In this document: positions 46,699 through 58,140 of the stretch, in pieces
Position numbering within the stretch: the first letter of the stretch is position 1
Layout: each line of letters opens with the position of its first letter
Assembly: GCA_008694505.1 (NCBI GenBank)
Contig: VZDJ01001034.1
Location: 186,001-250,000 of the forward strand
DNA: 64,000 nucleotides
DNA from: Cyanoderma ruficeps
Taxonomy: Eukaryota; Chordata; Aves; Passeriformes; Timaliidae
Direction of reading: 5' to 3'
Notes under the pieces: generated by a model
Database searches by the model: none
What the model saw: the letters and a program-made list of their open reading frames with translations, nothing else
What the model was told of the DNA's origin: nothing
Translations under genes and position numbers: made by a program

Positions 46699-49544
46699 AT
46701 GACGCGGGAAGGCGGAAGCGGTGGCGGGATGGGGCGGTGCGGGGCCCCCCTGCGGCTGGCCCTGGAGGGGAACATCGGTACCGGGGGGGACAGGGGGGAC
46801 AGAGGGAGCGGCGGGGCCTGCGGGGCGGGGCCGCGGGAGGATTTGGGGCGCGATGGAAGGGGGGCGGCGCAGGCTGGAGTATCCCGGGTTGCGAGCTAAT
46901 GTCTATAATTATCTTAATTATCACTGCTGTGGGGGGCACGCCAAAACCCAGAGCTCCTGGGAGTCGGGAGGGGGGACACAAAGGCTGCCCCTGGGTGAGG
47001 GACACCCAGGATTACACCACGTTCCCAGGAGCCGGGACTGGGGGGGCCACCCAAGCTCACCCTGGGTTCCTGCGGGTCGGATTGGAGTCTCCCAGGCTCA
47101 CCCCACATTCCCAGGAGCCACGGTGGGGGGGGCGCAAGCTCACCTCGTGTTCCTGGGAGCCAGAACAGGGGGACATCCGGGCTCACCCCACATTCTCAGC
47201 AGCCAGGAGCAGAGACCCACAGAGCCCCGTGTTCCCAGTAGCCACAGTGGGGAAATCCCAGGCTCACTCCAATATTTCCGAGATTTGGCATGGGGGACGC
47301 CCAAACTCACCCCGTGTTCCTGGGAGCCAGAACAGGGAGACACTCAGGCTCATCCCAGGTTCCCAGGAGCCAGAATGGGGGGACACTCAGGCTCATCCCA
47401 CATTGCTGGAAGTGAGGATGGACACCCAGGTTCACCCCGGGATCCCGGGATTTGGAGCAGGGGGACACTCAGGCTTACCCTGTGTTATTGGGGTTGGAGT
47501 TGGGGGGACACCCAGGCTTACCCCATGTTTTTGGGATTTGGTGAAGGGACACCCCACATAACCGGAGTCCAGAGCTGGGGATACACCCGGGCTCACCCCA
47601 CATCCCCCAGAGGGGGGGCACACCCAGGCTCACTCTGCTCTCCCTCTGCTCCTGCAGCCGTGGGGAAATCGACCTTCCTGAAGCTGCTGGGTGCCACCTT
47701 CCCGCGGTGGCACCTGGTGACAGAGCCCGTGGCACAGTGGCGCAGGGTGCCGGCCGGTGGCACTGCCCAGGTAACGGCGATTCCGGCCACACCCCGGCTC
47801 CGTCCGCGCCGCCCCGGGACTCCCTCATCCCCCCTCATCCCCCACCGTCCCTCCGCAGGCGGCTGTGGGCTCTGCCAACCTGCTGCAGATGATGTACCAG
47901 GAGCCAGCCCGCTGGTCCTACACTTTCCAGACCTTCTCCTGCATCAGCCGCCTGAAGGCGATGCTGGAGCCGCTGGACGAGGGGCCCCCCGAGACCCCCC
48001 ACCCCGTGAGGGTCTTTGAGCGCTCTGTGTTCAGTGACAGGTACCCACTGCCCCAAAAAGAGGGATGAAGGGATTGGATGGGATTGGGAGCTTTGACAGC
48101 AGCTGGGTTGTGATGCTGGGTCCTCAGAGTGAGCAGTGTGTCCCCAGTGATGCCCAGAGTGATGCTTAATAACAGCAATGGGATTTGGGGGTAACTTTGG
48201 GGCTGCCCCATCCTTACCTGTGTCCGTTGTGGCAGCGTGAAGCCCTTTGGTTGATGCCAGGCTTAGTGGGCGCTGCACATGCCCCAGGTTAGGGATTTTT
48301 GCCATAATTTAACCACCTGTAGTTCCTCATCAGTGCAAAAAAGCCAAACCATGCAAAGAAAGCCAAACCACGCAAAACCAAAATGGCCATGAAGCCCCCT
48401 GGGTGTGGGGGGTGACGGAGCTGCCCTGTCCCCTCTCTCCATCCCTTCTCAGGTACGTCTTTGCCAAGAACCTCTTTGAGGCCGGGCACCTGCAGCCCCT
48501 GGAATGGGCCATCTACCAGGATTGGCACGACTTCCTGCTGCGGCACCTGGGGCCCCGTGCCACCCTCCACGGCTTCCTCTACCTGCAGGCCAGGCCCCAG
48601 GTGGGTGCCAGGTGCAGGAGGCCTCCAGGGCCACCTGGATCCCAGCAGAATTGCCAAAATGTCGGGGTTTCACCATAAATCCCCACCCTGGAGGAGCAGG
48701 GCCTGCTTCTCTCCCCAAGGGAATGTGGGTGGATTCCAGAGTGGGTTTTGGGGAGAAGGGGCTGCAGCATCTCCTGGGTTCATGCTTTCCACATTCCTTC
48801 CCTGCCACTGAGCCCCCATTTTCCTGCATCCTGTTTTCCTCCTGTTCTCCCCCAGACGTGCCTGGAGCGGCTGCGGCGAAGGGCGAGGAGCGAGGAGGGC
48901 GGGATCCAGCTGGGGTACCTGCAGCAGCTCCATGCCCAGCATGAGCACTGGCTGGTGGACAAGACCACGGAGTGAGTCCCAATCCATGCCTAGCTTTGGG
49001 GTGACCCCCTGTTTCGGGGGTGGTTATTTGGGGGGTTTAATCCCTCCCTCCCTCTCTTCCTCCTGCAGGATCCACTTTGCGGACGCGCGGAGCGCGCCCG
49101 TCCTGGTGCTGGACGTGGACAAGGACTTTGAGCACGACGTGGCCATGCAGGACGTCCTCATGGCACAGGTGGGGTGACACTGGTGGCTTCCCGGTGCCAT
49201 CAGAGCCATGCTGGCTCCAAGCCTCCACCTCTGTTCAGTTTTCCATGAAAAAAATAATTTCCACACCATGGGTCTGAGGTGGTTTAAACCTCAGCTGTCC
49301 CAGGGCCATCCTGGTGCCACCCTTGCACAGTCCTGGTGCCACCCCAGTCCACTCCTACACCATCCCAGTGCCATCCCGGTGCCATCCCGGTGCCATCCCG
49401 GTGCAATCCCTGCACTATCCCAGTGCCACCCCTTCAGGGAGGTTGTCCTTGCAGGTGGAGGCCTTTGTGACATCCCTGAGCGCCGACACTTTGCCGTCAC
49501 ATCCCGACCCTCTCGGAGCTGGGGAAGGGGCGGCGTCCGCATGA
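46699..49544 (+). CDS. DGUOK: Deoxyguanosine kinase
   Basis: Phosphorylates purine deoxynucleosides to supply mitochondrial dNTPs in mammals. Seven exons join in phase: 46699-46777, 47658-47770, 47859-48040, 48453-48600, 48856-48971, 49069-49168, 49455-49544, giving 275 aa (human 277). The P-loop EGNIAVGKST (Gly24-Thr32 region) is split by intron 1. [24 protein letters not shown], the catalytic/lid motif [10 protein letters not shown] and YQDWHDF are all present and fit DGUOK better than dCK. The start is uncertain: ATG 46699 is in weak context; ATG 46729 is in better context and gives 265 aa. Either way only about 10-20 residues precede the kinase core, compared with about 39 or more in human, and no clear mitochondrial presequence is visible. 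The last exon encodes VEAFVTSL plus about 21 extra residues, ending GEGAASA, where mammals stop soon after VKNL. Confidence 0.93.
46960..47640. repeat. Long degenerate minisatellite in DGUOK intron 1
   Basis: 'ggacacccaggctcacccca' and 'cattcccaggagccagaatg' alternate over nearly 700 bp; the period is about 55-60 bp. It runs to within about 20 bp of the exon 2 acceptor. Forward frames of 340-430 codons across it ([11 protein letters not shown] type) are repeat shadows. Confidence 0.85.
49335..49435. repeat. Short CATCCCGGTGC repeat in the last DGUOK intron
   Basis: An 11-bp motif 'catcccggtgc' repeated head to tail four times at the core, with looser copies on each side. Confidence 0.8.
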
Positions 49545-50325
49545 AGATCCCGATCCCGAGGACATGGGACACGTCCTGGTCTCCAGCTGCCCCCTCAGCC
49601 CCTTTGTCCTGGGTCAGGGGTGGATTTGAGGTGGATCCTCAGGGCCGTGTAAAGAAGTTTTGGGGGGCAGGGCGGCTCCCCGTGTTCAGGGGACCAGGTC
49701 CTTGCTGTGACCCCTCCCCATCTTTAGGGATCCCCAGCTGGGGACGCTCCCTGAGGTGGATTTCATGCACTGGCTGAATTCGGATGTAAAATCCCGGTGT
49801 TGGGGTGGCACCCAACCCCCATATTTTGTTATTTTGTATCTATTTTTTTCCCCTTAAATTAAGAGCAAATCACTGCGGAGCTGCTCATTGTCTCGAACCA
49901 GGGGCGCAGAGGGTCGGGGCGGCTCTAGGGGGGACACGGGGGGACATTATTCCATTATTCCCTCAGTTTTGGGGTGTTGTGATGGGGGGATGATAGTGCC
50001 CTGGGGCTCTGCCAGGCGTGGGTCAGGCTGGGCTGGATTTGGGGGAAAACCGAGGGGATTTGGCACCTGAAAGGGGGGGAGGGGTGGTGCTCGGCCTTCA
50101 GCGGGGCGGGGGGGCTGCGAGACCCTACACAACCACAGGTGGGGCAGCTGCCCCATGGCGGGGCGGGGACCGCGATGGGGGCGGGACTGGGGTGGTGATT
50201 TTGGAGGCTGTGGGGTGCGATATGGGGCAGGGGGGAGTTGGGGGGCGGTGGAACAGGATAGGGGCGGGGGACGGACACAGGAGCCGGGCTGCCACCCCCT
50301 GGGATTTTCTCCGGAGACCCTGCGA
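49545..50325. other. DGUOK 3' UTR and GC-rich spacer
   Basis: Contains the expected DGUOK 3' UTR; no standard polyadenylation signal is obvious (nearest AT-rich block at about 49825-49865). G-rich runs follow at 50060-50280. No gene was recognised. Confidence 0.5.
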
Positions 50326-50334
50326 TAACACAGA

Positions 50335-50525
50335 GCGAGACCTGCACAGACCCTGCTAACGACCCTACAAAAACAACAACGGAGGAGTCACAGCTGACGA
50401 CCCTACAAAGCCAACAGGGTGGTGCAACCACCCCCCCCGACAATCCCATAAAAACAACTCGGTGCATCCCCGCACTCAGCGACCCTACGACAACAATCCC
50501 CACACCCAACAACCCCACAACAAAG
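50335..50525. repeat. CGACCCTACAAAAACAAC-type repeat
   Basis: 'cgaccctacaaaaacaac' and variants with C-runs recur about seven times. It ends at a CpG-rich block and an N at 50565. Confidence 0.78.
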
Positions 50526-50687
50526 CCCCCCCCACACACACAATTCCTGCCCCCGCTCCCCCCANTTGGGGGGGGGCTCGGGGGCAGGAGGGGTGGGGAG
50601 TCAGCGGGGCCGCCGCCCCGGGGTGGAATCGGCGTGGAAATTAAAAGTCGGGGTGACTCGAGGCTTCGCTCGGCGCTGTCCCCGCAG

Positions 50688-50858
50688 AACTCCGCGGTGT
50701 TCCCAGGGCGGGGGACACGGTGACCCCGGGATGTCCCTGTTGCTGGGCAGAAGGCTCGGCCAGCCCGGACCAGCCGCCCCCCCGGCGGGGGGAAGCCCCG
50801 AAATCTAACGCTGCCCCCCGGGATGGAGATGGAGAGGCACGAGGGGCTCCGCAGGAAG
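50688..50858 (+). other. Candidate 5' exon of the next gene
   Basis: Within a CpG-rich block, 'gtccccgcag' ends at 50687 and 'gcaggaag|gtgagc' gives a strong donor at 50858/50859. The bounded 171-bp segment carries a late ATG at 50823 followed by 12 codons (MEMERHEGLRRK) up to the donor in phase 0. I do not recognise the protein. Human synteny would put TET3 next, but nothing here looks like its CXXC or catalytic exons. It may be a 5' UTR exon, a non-coding RNA exon, or chance. Confidence 0.3.
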
Positions 50859-50899
50859 GTGAGCGATCCCCGGGTCCCCCAAACCCATCCGTCCCCCCC

Positions 50900-53770
50900 C
50901 TCATCCCCACACCTCCTCCTTTTCGGGGTGATTTGTGGCCCCTTTGTAACGTCACCGTGACTTGGACAGGGCTTGTCGGGGTGGGCAGGGAAAGCCCCTC
51001 CTTGGTTGGTGGATGAGTTTGTTTTTTAAAGGGTATTTCCGTGGGAAATGGGACTTTCTGCTGCCTTAAAGGCCACTTTGATGCCTTAACCCCCCCAAAA
51101 AAAATTCAGCTCCTCCCTGGGGCATCCCCAAAACAGCGCTGCCGGGCGGGTAGAACAAAACCCACCTTTAAACCAAATTCCTTGGAATTTCTTGGCATGA
51201 AAGAGCAAAACGCTGCACGAAACCCACCCGGATGCCGTTGGGGGGTTTCCCCAAAAAGAAGGGGGTGGCAAGGAAGGGGAAGGCAGAGCCGTGCCCGGGG
51301 GGAGCATCTCGGAGCTAACAAGTTGCGGCATTTTCTTCACCCAAAAATTCCAACGCCTTCCTTTGGCACTTCTGGTTTTACCGGCCGGGGTTGTTGTAAC
51401 CGGGATCTCGCATTTTGTGCCCACGCAAGAGCCAAGGAAAAAGGGGGGTTGTTCCAGCTGGAGGGGTCTCCAGCGTGGGAGGGAGAAACATCTGCTTGGC
51501 GTTGATTTTTGGTGCTGCTCACCCCCCCAAAAAATATAAAAATCGGCGCTGCTTTGCTTATTTTTGTGGTATCGGGGGTTGATCGGCTGCCCTGCGCCTC
51601 TGAGTTATATCCAGCAGGTTTTTCCCTTGGAATGGCTGTGGGAGGGTGGGGTGGGGTGGTGGGGACGTTGGCACAGGTGGCTTGGCGAGGCAGGGCAAGG
51701 ACTTTGCCCTTGGCAGAACACCGGTGAAAACTGAAAACTGACGGCGAGGGTTTATCGCCAGCACTTTTCCAGGCAGGATCTGGGGGAAAAGATGATTTAC
51801 TGGGATGCTGCTGGGGGCAGGGCGGGCAGTGGTGGGATCCCCAGGAGCCGGGGACGGTGCCGGTGGCCGGGCCAGGGTGTGCCGCAATTCCCACGTCCCG
51901 CCGTCTCTCCCGGCGTGGTTTGGCAGCCGGAGCCGGCCGGGGCAGCCAGCCCCTTCCCAGCACCAGTTCCACCAGTTCCTCCGGCTCAGCCAGGCCCGGG
52001 AGAGCCGGCTCTGCCCTCGCAGCTCTGGCTGGAGCTCCTGCTGTCCCCTTGGGGGCTGATTTCCTGCTGTGTCCCCATCCATGAGGGTCTGGGAGAGGAG
52101 GAAGAGGAGGATGAAGATCTCAGAGGTCAAGGTTTAGCTCTGCTCCCATGGCACGGCTCTGTCAGACCCTGTCCTGCCTTCCCAGGTGGCTCTGGGTGTC
52201 TTTCCCATTCATTGGCATAACTAATCAAGGTCTTGGGAAGCCGCTCATTAGCGCGGAACACGCGGCACGGCCCCGCTCCGCACCGGGAGCTGCCGGTGTC
52301 TGCCCCAACCGAGGGAAGGACGCTCCGACCTGTCCCCCTCAAATCTGGGGAACAAACCCTAAATAAACCCCACAGAAAACCCCATTCCCAGCAGGAATGG
52401 GCACACCAGGCCCCCAAAAACTGCTTTGCTGGGTGGTGGGAATGGGACATGGCAGAGCTCAAGGTGTCCCTAGCGTGTCCCTGGGGCATTCCCGGCGTTT
52501 GAAAATTTGCCTTCATCCTTGAAATTAGAGCCCCTAACTGAATTTGGCAGCCAGGCTCGGGGCTGGGCGCTGGCGATTAGGGATAATCTCATTTAAAGCA
52601 TTACTAATAAAAGTTACTAAATTTGTCCATCTCCGAGGTTTTCCCTGGAGGGTTGAGGTGGGATATTTTTTTCCCCCACCAGCGTGAAATCGCTCCAAAA
52701 CGTGCCCAGCATCTCCAAAAACAGCATTGGGCTGATGGATGGGATGAAGGACAGGCTGGGGTTTGGCTCGTTTTCATTCGGCACACACCGGTGTCACCTG
52801 CAGAACGTCACCCGCCTGCTGGGGGCTGTCCTTGGGTAATCCGGGGGGATTCTCACCACGTCCGTGCCTGGAAAATGGAAATATTTCCAGTCTTGGCTGT
52901 GATGTGAACAGCTCAAAGGGCTCGGGAGCAAATCCGATGGATGCTGGAGCGGAGGAGGACACCCTCCTCCTCCGGGAGGGAAGGGAAGGGAGGGAAGAGG
53001 CGTCTGTCGGAGTTAAATCCCCGCCGCGCTTTTCGCCGGGAGCTCTTACCCGGCAGAGCCGAGCTGGGCTGGGCAAAGAGGGTTTGCAATCGGCCGTGTG
53101 AGGCTGGAAATTTGGGGAAAAACCAGTTCCCAGCTCCAGTTGATCTCATTTATTCCCGTGGGAGTTGCATCTCTTGGAGCAAAGGTTGGGTCCTGGCGGG
53201 CTCTTGGCTCACATGTGGCCTTTTCGGGAAGGAAAAGGGAATATTGCTCCAGGGGATGTTGCAGGATGGGGATGTCAGGTCCGTGCTTGCACTTCCACCT
53301 GGACTCGGGTTTATCCAACCCAGTGGGCATTTCATGGACTCCTCAGATCCCTTTGGGAAGCAGTTTTCCGGAGATACTTTTGGGAATTTTGAGGTTGTAG
53401 CTGTTTTGCTGGTGATTTAGCTGAGAATCGGCTTGGAAAACTCTTCCAGAAGTGTCACCTCCAAGGATGGAGAATTTTTGGGGGGGATTTGCTTTCCTTG
53501 CTCCCCTTTTTCCGTCTCTCTCTCTCCTCCTCCCCCAAAGTACTTCTGTGCATCACAGGGAGACCTGCCACCTCCAACAGGGCTTGGAAAAGCTGGAGCT
53601 GAATTCCACCAGGACTTTTTCAAGGATCCAGCCCCACCTTAACCCTTTCACCATCCAATTCCCATGGGAAAACACCTGCATTCCCCCCTTTCTTCATCAG
53701 GGCCTGGATTTTGGGGAAGAAGGGGCAGTCGGACGACATGCATGTTTTTGGAGGAGGATTTAAATGTTTC
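50900..53770. other. Non-coding stretch, possible intron
   Basis: No conserved coding exon. Frames up to about 210 codons overlap on both strands and show no domain. If the candidate exon upstream is real, this is likely its first intron. Confidence 0.5.
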
Positions 53771-53777
53771 AAAGGTC

Positions 53778-53930
53778 TGATGTCCCCAAATTAATTAAGG
53801 GACCCAGATTAGTGATGTCCCCAAATTAATGATGTCCCCAAGTTGATGTTAATGATGTCCCCGAGTTGATGAGGGCTCCAAATGATCAATGTTCCCAAAT
53901 TAACCCAACCAAATTAATGCACCCAAATTG
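53778..53930. repeat. GATGTCCCCAAATTAAT repeat
   Basis: 'gatgtccccaaattaat' and near copies repeat about seven times with a unit of 17-25 bp. Confidence 0.8.
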
Positions 53931-54129
53931 GTGAACAAAAATCCACAAAGTTGCCAAGGGTTTAATGGCAGGAAAATATCAGGGGGAGGGGGTGTAAAGA
54001 GCGTTTTGGGGGCTCCCCCAGCTGTTGTTGGAATTTTTGGCTGCTCCCACCCCCCTGTGTGGGCTGATGCCTCCGTTTCCTGGAGGGGGACAATGACAAA
54101 ATGACCAGGGTTTGGGGTTGTGGGGTCGT

Positions 54130-54360
54130 GTGTCTGTGTCCCTGTCCCCCTTGTGTGCCCTCTGTTCCCCACGTGCACCCCCCTCGTGTCCTCACATCCA
54201 CCTTGTGTCCCCCCCCGTGTCCCTGCTGTGTGTCCCCTCTCATGTCCCCCATGTTCCCCCCTGTATCCTCCCTATGTCCTCCTGTGTCCCCTCTTGTCTC
54301 CTCCGTGTTTCTCCCCGGATCCCCCCCAGTGTCCCCCCACACCCATGTCCCCGGGGTCCT
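54130..54360. repeat. GTGTCCCCC-rich simple repeat
   Basis: C/T-rich run built on 'gtgtcccccc' and 'tgtcctcc' with short spacers. It leads into a CpG-rich region. All forward frames are open across it by composition. Confidence 0.75.
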
Positions 54361-54439
54361 GTGGCTGCGCCCACCCGCCGCGTGGGCTGATGCCTCAGTT
54401 TCCCGGGGGCACAACCGCGCGGTGCCCGGGGTTTGGGGG

Positions 54440-55120
54440 TCCCCTCACCCCGTTTTCTGCGGGTGCGGGGTCGCGTGTCCCCCGTGCTCGCGTCGCCCGC
54501 GTCCCCCCCGTGTCCCCCTCAAGTCCCCGCTCCTGCGCAGCGCNCCCCCCCCCCACACGCACATCGTTGTTCGCCCGTGTGCTTTTCGCCTTTATTAGTC
54601 ATTATTTGTATTAACGGATGCCGGCCGACCCCAAAATGTGCTGAGCTCAGAGGTGCGGCGGGGTGATGCGAACAAGGGCGATGAGGCTCCCCGACGTGAC
54701 GTCACAGTGACGTCACCCTGCCGGTGGCAGCTGTCATCCCTCGCCGTGACGAGGACCCGGGGTCCGGCGCGGGCACCCCCCGCTTTTCGTCACGGCACGA
54801 TGGAGGTGGGCAGAAAACGCAGCTGGTCCTCCTCAGGGGCGTCTCAGTCGCCCGCCCAGGCGGTGATTTTGGTTATCCCAGTGCCAAGAGCGGTGCGGTT
54901 TGGCAGTTTTGGCATCCGAGCGGCTGCGGATGCTGGTGGCTCCGAGGGACGTCGCCCAGGTCAGGGGGAGAGCGCTGCCAAAAACGTGCGGCCGCCCCGA
55001 AGTTTGGAGTCGGCGGTGAGCGGCTTTTGGCACCACGTGTTTTCGCAGGGATGGGGATGCTTCGGATCTCGCACCCGGGGATGCGCCGGCGCGTGCGCCC
55101 GCCAACGCCGGAGCTGCCTC
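54440..55120 (+). promoter_or_regulatory. CpG island with double palindromic CRE, orphan promoter candidate
   Basis: Two perfect TGACGTCA palindromes at 54697-54704 and 54708-54715 are separated by three bases, in CpG-rich DNA extending to about 55.1 kb. The centre-to-centre distance of 11 bp places them on about the same face of the helix. No coding exon is recognisable just downstream in either direction. Candidate roles are an alternative promoter of the next plus-strand gene, a non-coding RNA promoter or an enhancer. Strand is assumed. Confidence 0.4.
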
Positions 55121-55599
55121 CGGAGCGGTGGATGCTGTGCAAAAAAAAAATAAGAAATCATAGATAGAGCCGGTGGCAGGTGCCGGGGTGGTGGGTTCGG
55201 CGCTGTGCCGGGATGCGGTGAGCGGCCCCGAGGTTGCATCATGCTGGGAAGGGCTGGGCAGCGAAGGAGCAGAGTCCTCACAGGTTATTACGGTGGCCCC
55301 ATAAACAGGCCCCACTCTTGGCCTTTGGCACCTCGTTAGTTGTGACAGGTTTGTTTTAAGGATTGCCCGACATGGACTCTTTCTCACAGGTAATTAAGGG
55401 GAAAGGTGGCTCCGGATCTGGGGAAGGCAAAATGTGTGTCCCCAGCATTTTAGCCTTTCCTTTGAGGGGCTTTGCTGGCCCAGCTGGGAATGGGGATGGC
55501 GAAGTGGTGGCACGATAGCTCTGGGACACATGGTTATGCTTCGGGTCTGTGTTCCAAAAAGCCCTTGCTGGGGTGTCCCTGGCACTGGCACACTGGGAG

Positions 55600-56560
55600 T
55601 GAGCTGTCCCCATGGCACTGGGGTCCCAATCCCCTGCCTGCATGTGCTGAAGTCACCCATTCTTACCCCCACGGTCCTTGGTCCTGGTCCTTGGTCCTGG
55701 TTCTGGGGTTCCCAGTCCCCTGCCTGCATGTGCTGAAGTCACCCATTCTTGTCCTGATGGCATCAAGGTCCCCACTCCCCTTCCTGTATGTGCTGCAGTC
55801 CCCAAATCTTGTCCTCGTGGGGTCCCTGGTGCCCTGTCTGCATGTGCTGGGGTGGCTGGTCCCTGTCTCCATGCCGTTGGGATATTCAGACACCTTCCTG
55901 CATGTACCAGTGTTCCCAGTCTCCATTCCCACATTACTGGGGTCTGTTGTCCTTTGCCTGTGTGTCCTGGGATCCCTGGTCCCCATCAATGTGACATTGG
56001 CATGCTCAGTCCCCTGCCTGTGTGTGCCAGGGGCTCATGTCCCTGTGGCAGCGTGTCCCTGTCCCCATAGCATTGGAGTTCCCTGTGGGAGTTTCCCAGT
56101 CCCTATCCCAGCTGCGTCAGGACCCGTGGTCCCCTGCTTGTGTGCGCCAGTGTCCCCATCCCTATGGCAGTGGCATTCCTTGTCCCCCACCTGTGCACGC
56201 TTGGCTCCCTGCTCCCTGTTTCTGCAGTATTGGCATTCCTGATCGCCCCTTCCCTGCATGTGCAGGGTCCCCTGTCCCCATTCCCATGCCATTGGGGTCC
56301 CCAGTCCCCTGCCTGCATGTGCGGGGTCCCTTGTCCCCATTCCCATGCCGTTGGCATTCTCAGTCCCTTCCCTGCCTGGACAGGGCTCCCTTGTCCCCAT
56401 TCCCCTTCTCCTGGGGTCCCAGTGCTCTTCCTGCCTGTGCTGGGCTCCCTTGTTCCTGTGACATTGGGGTCCTTGATCCCAGCACGTGCCAGCTTTCCCT
56501 GTCCCTGTGGCAGCAGGATCCCCATTCCCTGCCCCTGGAGCATTCCCTCGTTCTGCGTGT
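55600..56560. repeat. Long minisatellite, unit about 55-65 bp
   Basis: About sixteen degenerate copies of a unit containing 'cccctgcctgcatgtgc' and 'cccattcccatgccattggg'. The forward frames of 238 and 256 codons (SPVPCLHVLKSP type) come entirely from the repeat. Confidence 0.87.
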
Positions 56561-56599
56561 GCTCAGGGAGTCCTTTCAAGGGGACGTCATGAAGGGGCC

Positions 56600-57720
56600 A
56601 GCACCAAAACCCACTGTCCCCTCACTGTCCCCACTGTGGATGGAGATGCGGGCTGGGATGAGAGAGATGCCCCAAAATCCCTCCTGGGGACACCCCCCTG
56701 CTCCCTCCTCTGCCAGCGCTTTAATCTCGGTGCTTTGAGCTCTGTGTAAAAGGGTGCCAGACCATTTCTGAGGATGAAAGAGCTTTTTTTATTTATCCCC
56801 CTGCTCCCCGGGCCGGCATCCAAGGGGAGATGAAATGAAACGGGAAGAGGCTGGAGGTGAAACAGCTGTGATCAGCTCCGTCCCCACTTCACATCTGCCC
56901 GCCACACCACTGCCAGCCCTGCAAACCCAGCTCAGCCCCAATTTTCTCCCTTGTCCCGGGGCCAAAATTCCTTTTTCCTGGGCGGCGGGGTGGCCTGGGA
57001 TTTGCAGGCAGGGCTGTCGGAGGGAGCCGTGTCGCGGGGACAATGCAGCATGTTTGTTTGCTACAGCTAGAATGGCAGTTCTTAGGAGGAAAAAAAGAGA
57101 GCGAGAGTGAAGTGCTTCTGCACATCCAGTCGCTGCATCTTTTGATTAAATGAGATTTTGCTGTCGAAGGGGGGAGCTGGGGACTATGAGCTCCTCAGCC
57201 TGCAGTTCCCATCGCAGCCAAATGAGGAGAAAAAAATATTCTGAACCGCCCCAAGCCCTGAAAATGCTGTAAAAAAAAAAAAAAAAAGGGTTGGAGCAAG
57301 TTGTAAATGCTGCAGTTGTCAGCACGGAGGCCGGGAATGCCGTGGGGTGGCCAGAGGGTTTGTCACCGCAGGGCTGGTGGCACAGCCCCACTCAGCGTGG
57401 CTCTGCGTCTCAGCCTGGCTGGAAAGAATGGAGAAACATCCTGGGAGCTGCAGCCTGACATGCTGGGATGAAGCAGGGAATGGGGACCAGGATGAGGAGC
57501 AACAGAGTGAGCGTCCAAAAAGGCCCTGAGCCTCTGAGGAGCCCAGTGGTGTTGCGATTAGAACCTCTGCACTTCAGGCCGTTGATTGAAGCCACTGCAG
57601 TTAAAGCTCAGGCGCCTAAATCTGCACCAATTAATGCCGTTGCAATTAAAGCCCTGGCACTTATAAATGCAATGGCTGCACCAGCCCTGGTAGCAGTGCC
57701 AGCTTCTCCCAGCCGTGCCA
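56600..57720. other. Non-coding spacer
   Basis: Mixed sequence with a 17-base A-run near 57270. No conserved exon was recognised. Confidence 0.5.
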
Positions 57721-57769
57721 GGTGTCTCCATGAGCCTTCCTGGTTGGGATGGTTGGCGTTGGAGCACAC

Positions 57770-58140
57770 TGGGAATGCACTGCTGGCCCACTGGGCCACA
57801 CTGGGAACAGCCTGTCTGCCAGCTGGAGCACACTGAGAGCACACTGGGACCATCGTGCCTGCCCTCTGGATCACACTGGGAGCGTGCTGCCTGCCCTCTG
57901 GAGCACACTGGGCCACACTGGATCACACTGAGAGCGTGCTGCCTGCCCTCTGGATCACACTGCTCACTGGATCACACTGGGAGCGTGCTGCCTGCCCTCT
58001 GGATCACACTGGGATCACACTGGGAGCGTGCTGCCTGTCCTCTGGATCACACTGGGATCACACTGGGAGCACGCCACCTGGCCTCTGGATCACACTGCCT
58101 CCCCTCTGGATCACGCTGCCGGCCGGAGCACGCTGCCTGC
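57770..58140. repeat. Minisatellite of GGATCACACTGGGA units
   Basis: 'ggatcacactgggagcgtgc' plus 'tgcctgccctct' forms a unit of about 33 bp, with insertions of the sub-unit 'ggatcacactg'. About ten copies. Confidence 0.9.

Noticed and set aside
46536..48019. Plus-strand frames of 341 and 432 codons in DGUOK intron 1
   Set aside because: They read through the intron minisatellite and across a genuine acceptor in the wrong phase. The kinase exons explain the region.
46699..49544. Deoxycytidine kinase (DCK) instead of DGUOK
   Set aside because: The [13 protein letters not shown] block, the lack of the dCK insert and the ACTG2 neighbour all favour DGUOK.
50335..50525. Short direct repeats with regular spacing, considered as a CRISPR array
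   Set aside because: Units are variable, C-rich and without unique equal-length spacers, and the context is vertebrate.
55472..56738. Large forward frames (238-256 codons) as a secreted Cys-rich protein
   Set aside because: Their CLHVLKSP-like periodicity follows the 55-65 bp DNA repeat, and there is no initiation or splice context.
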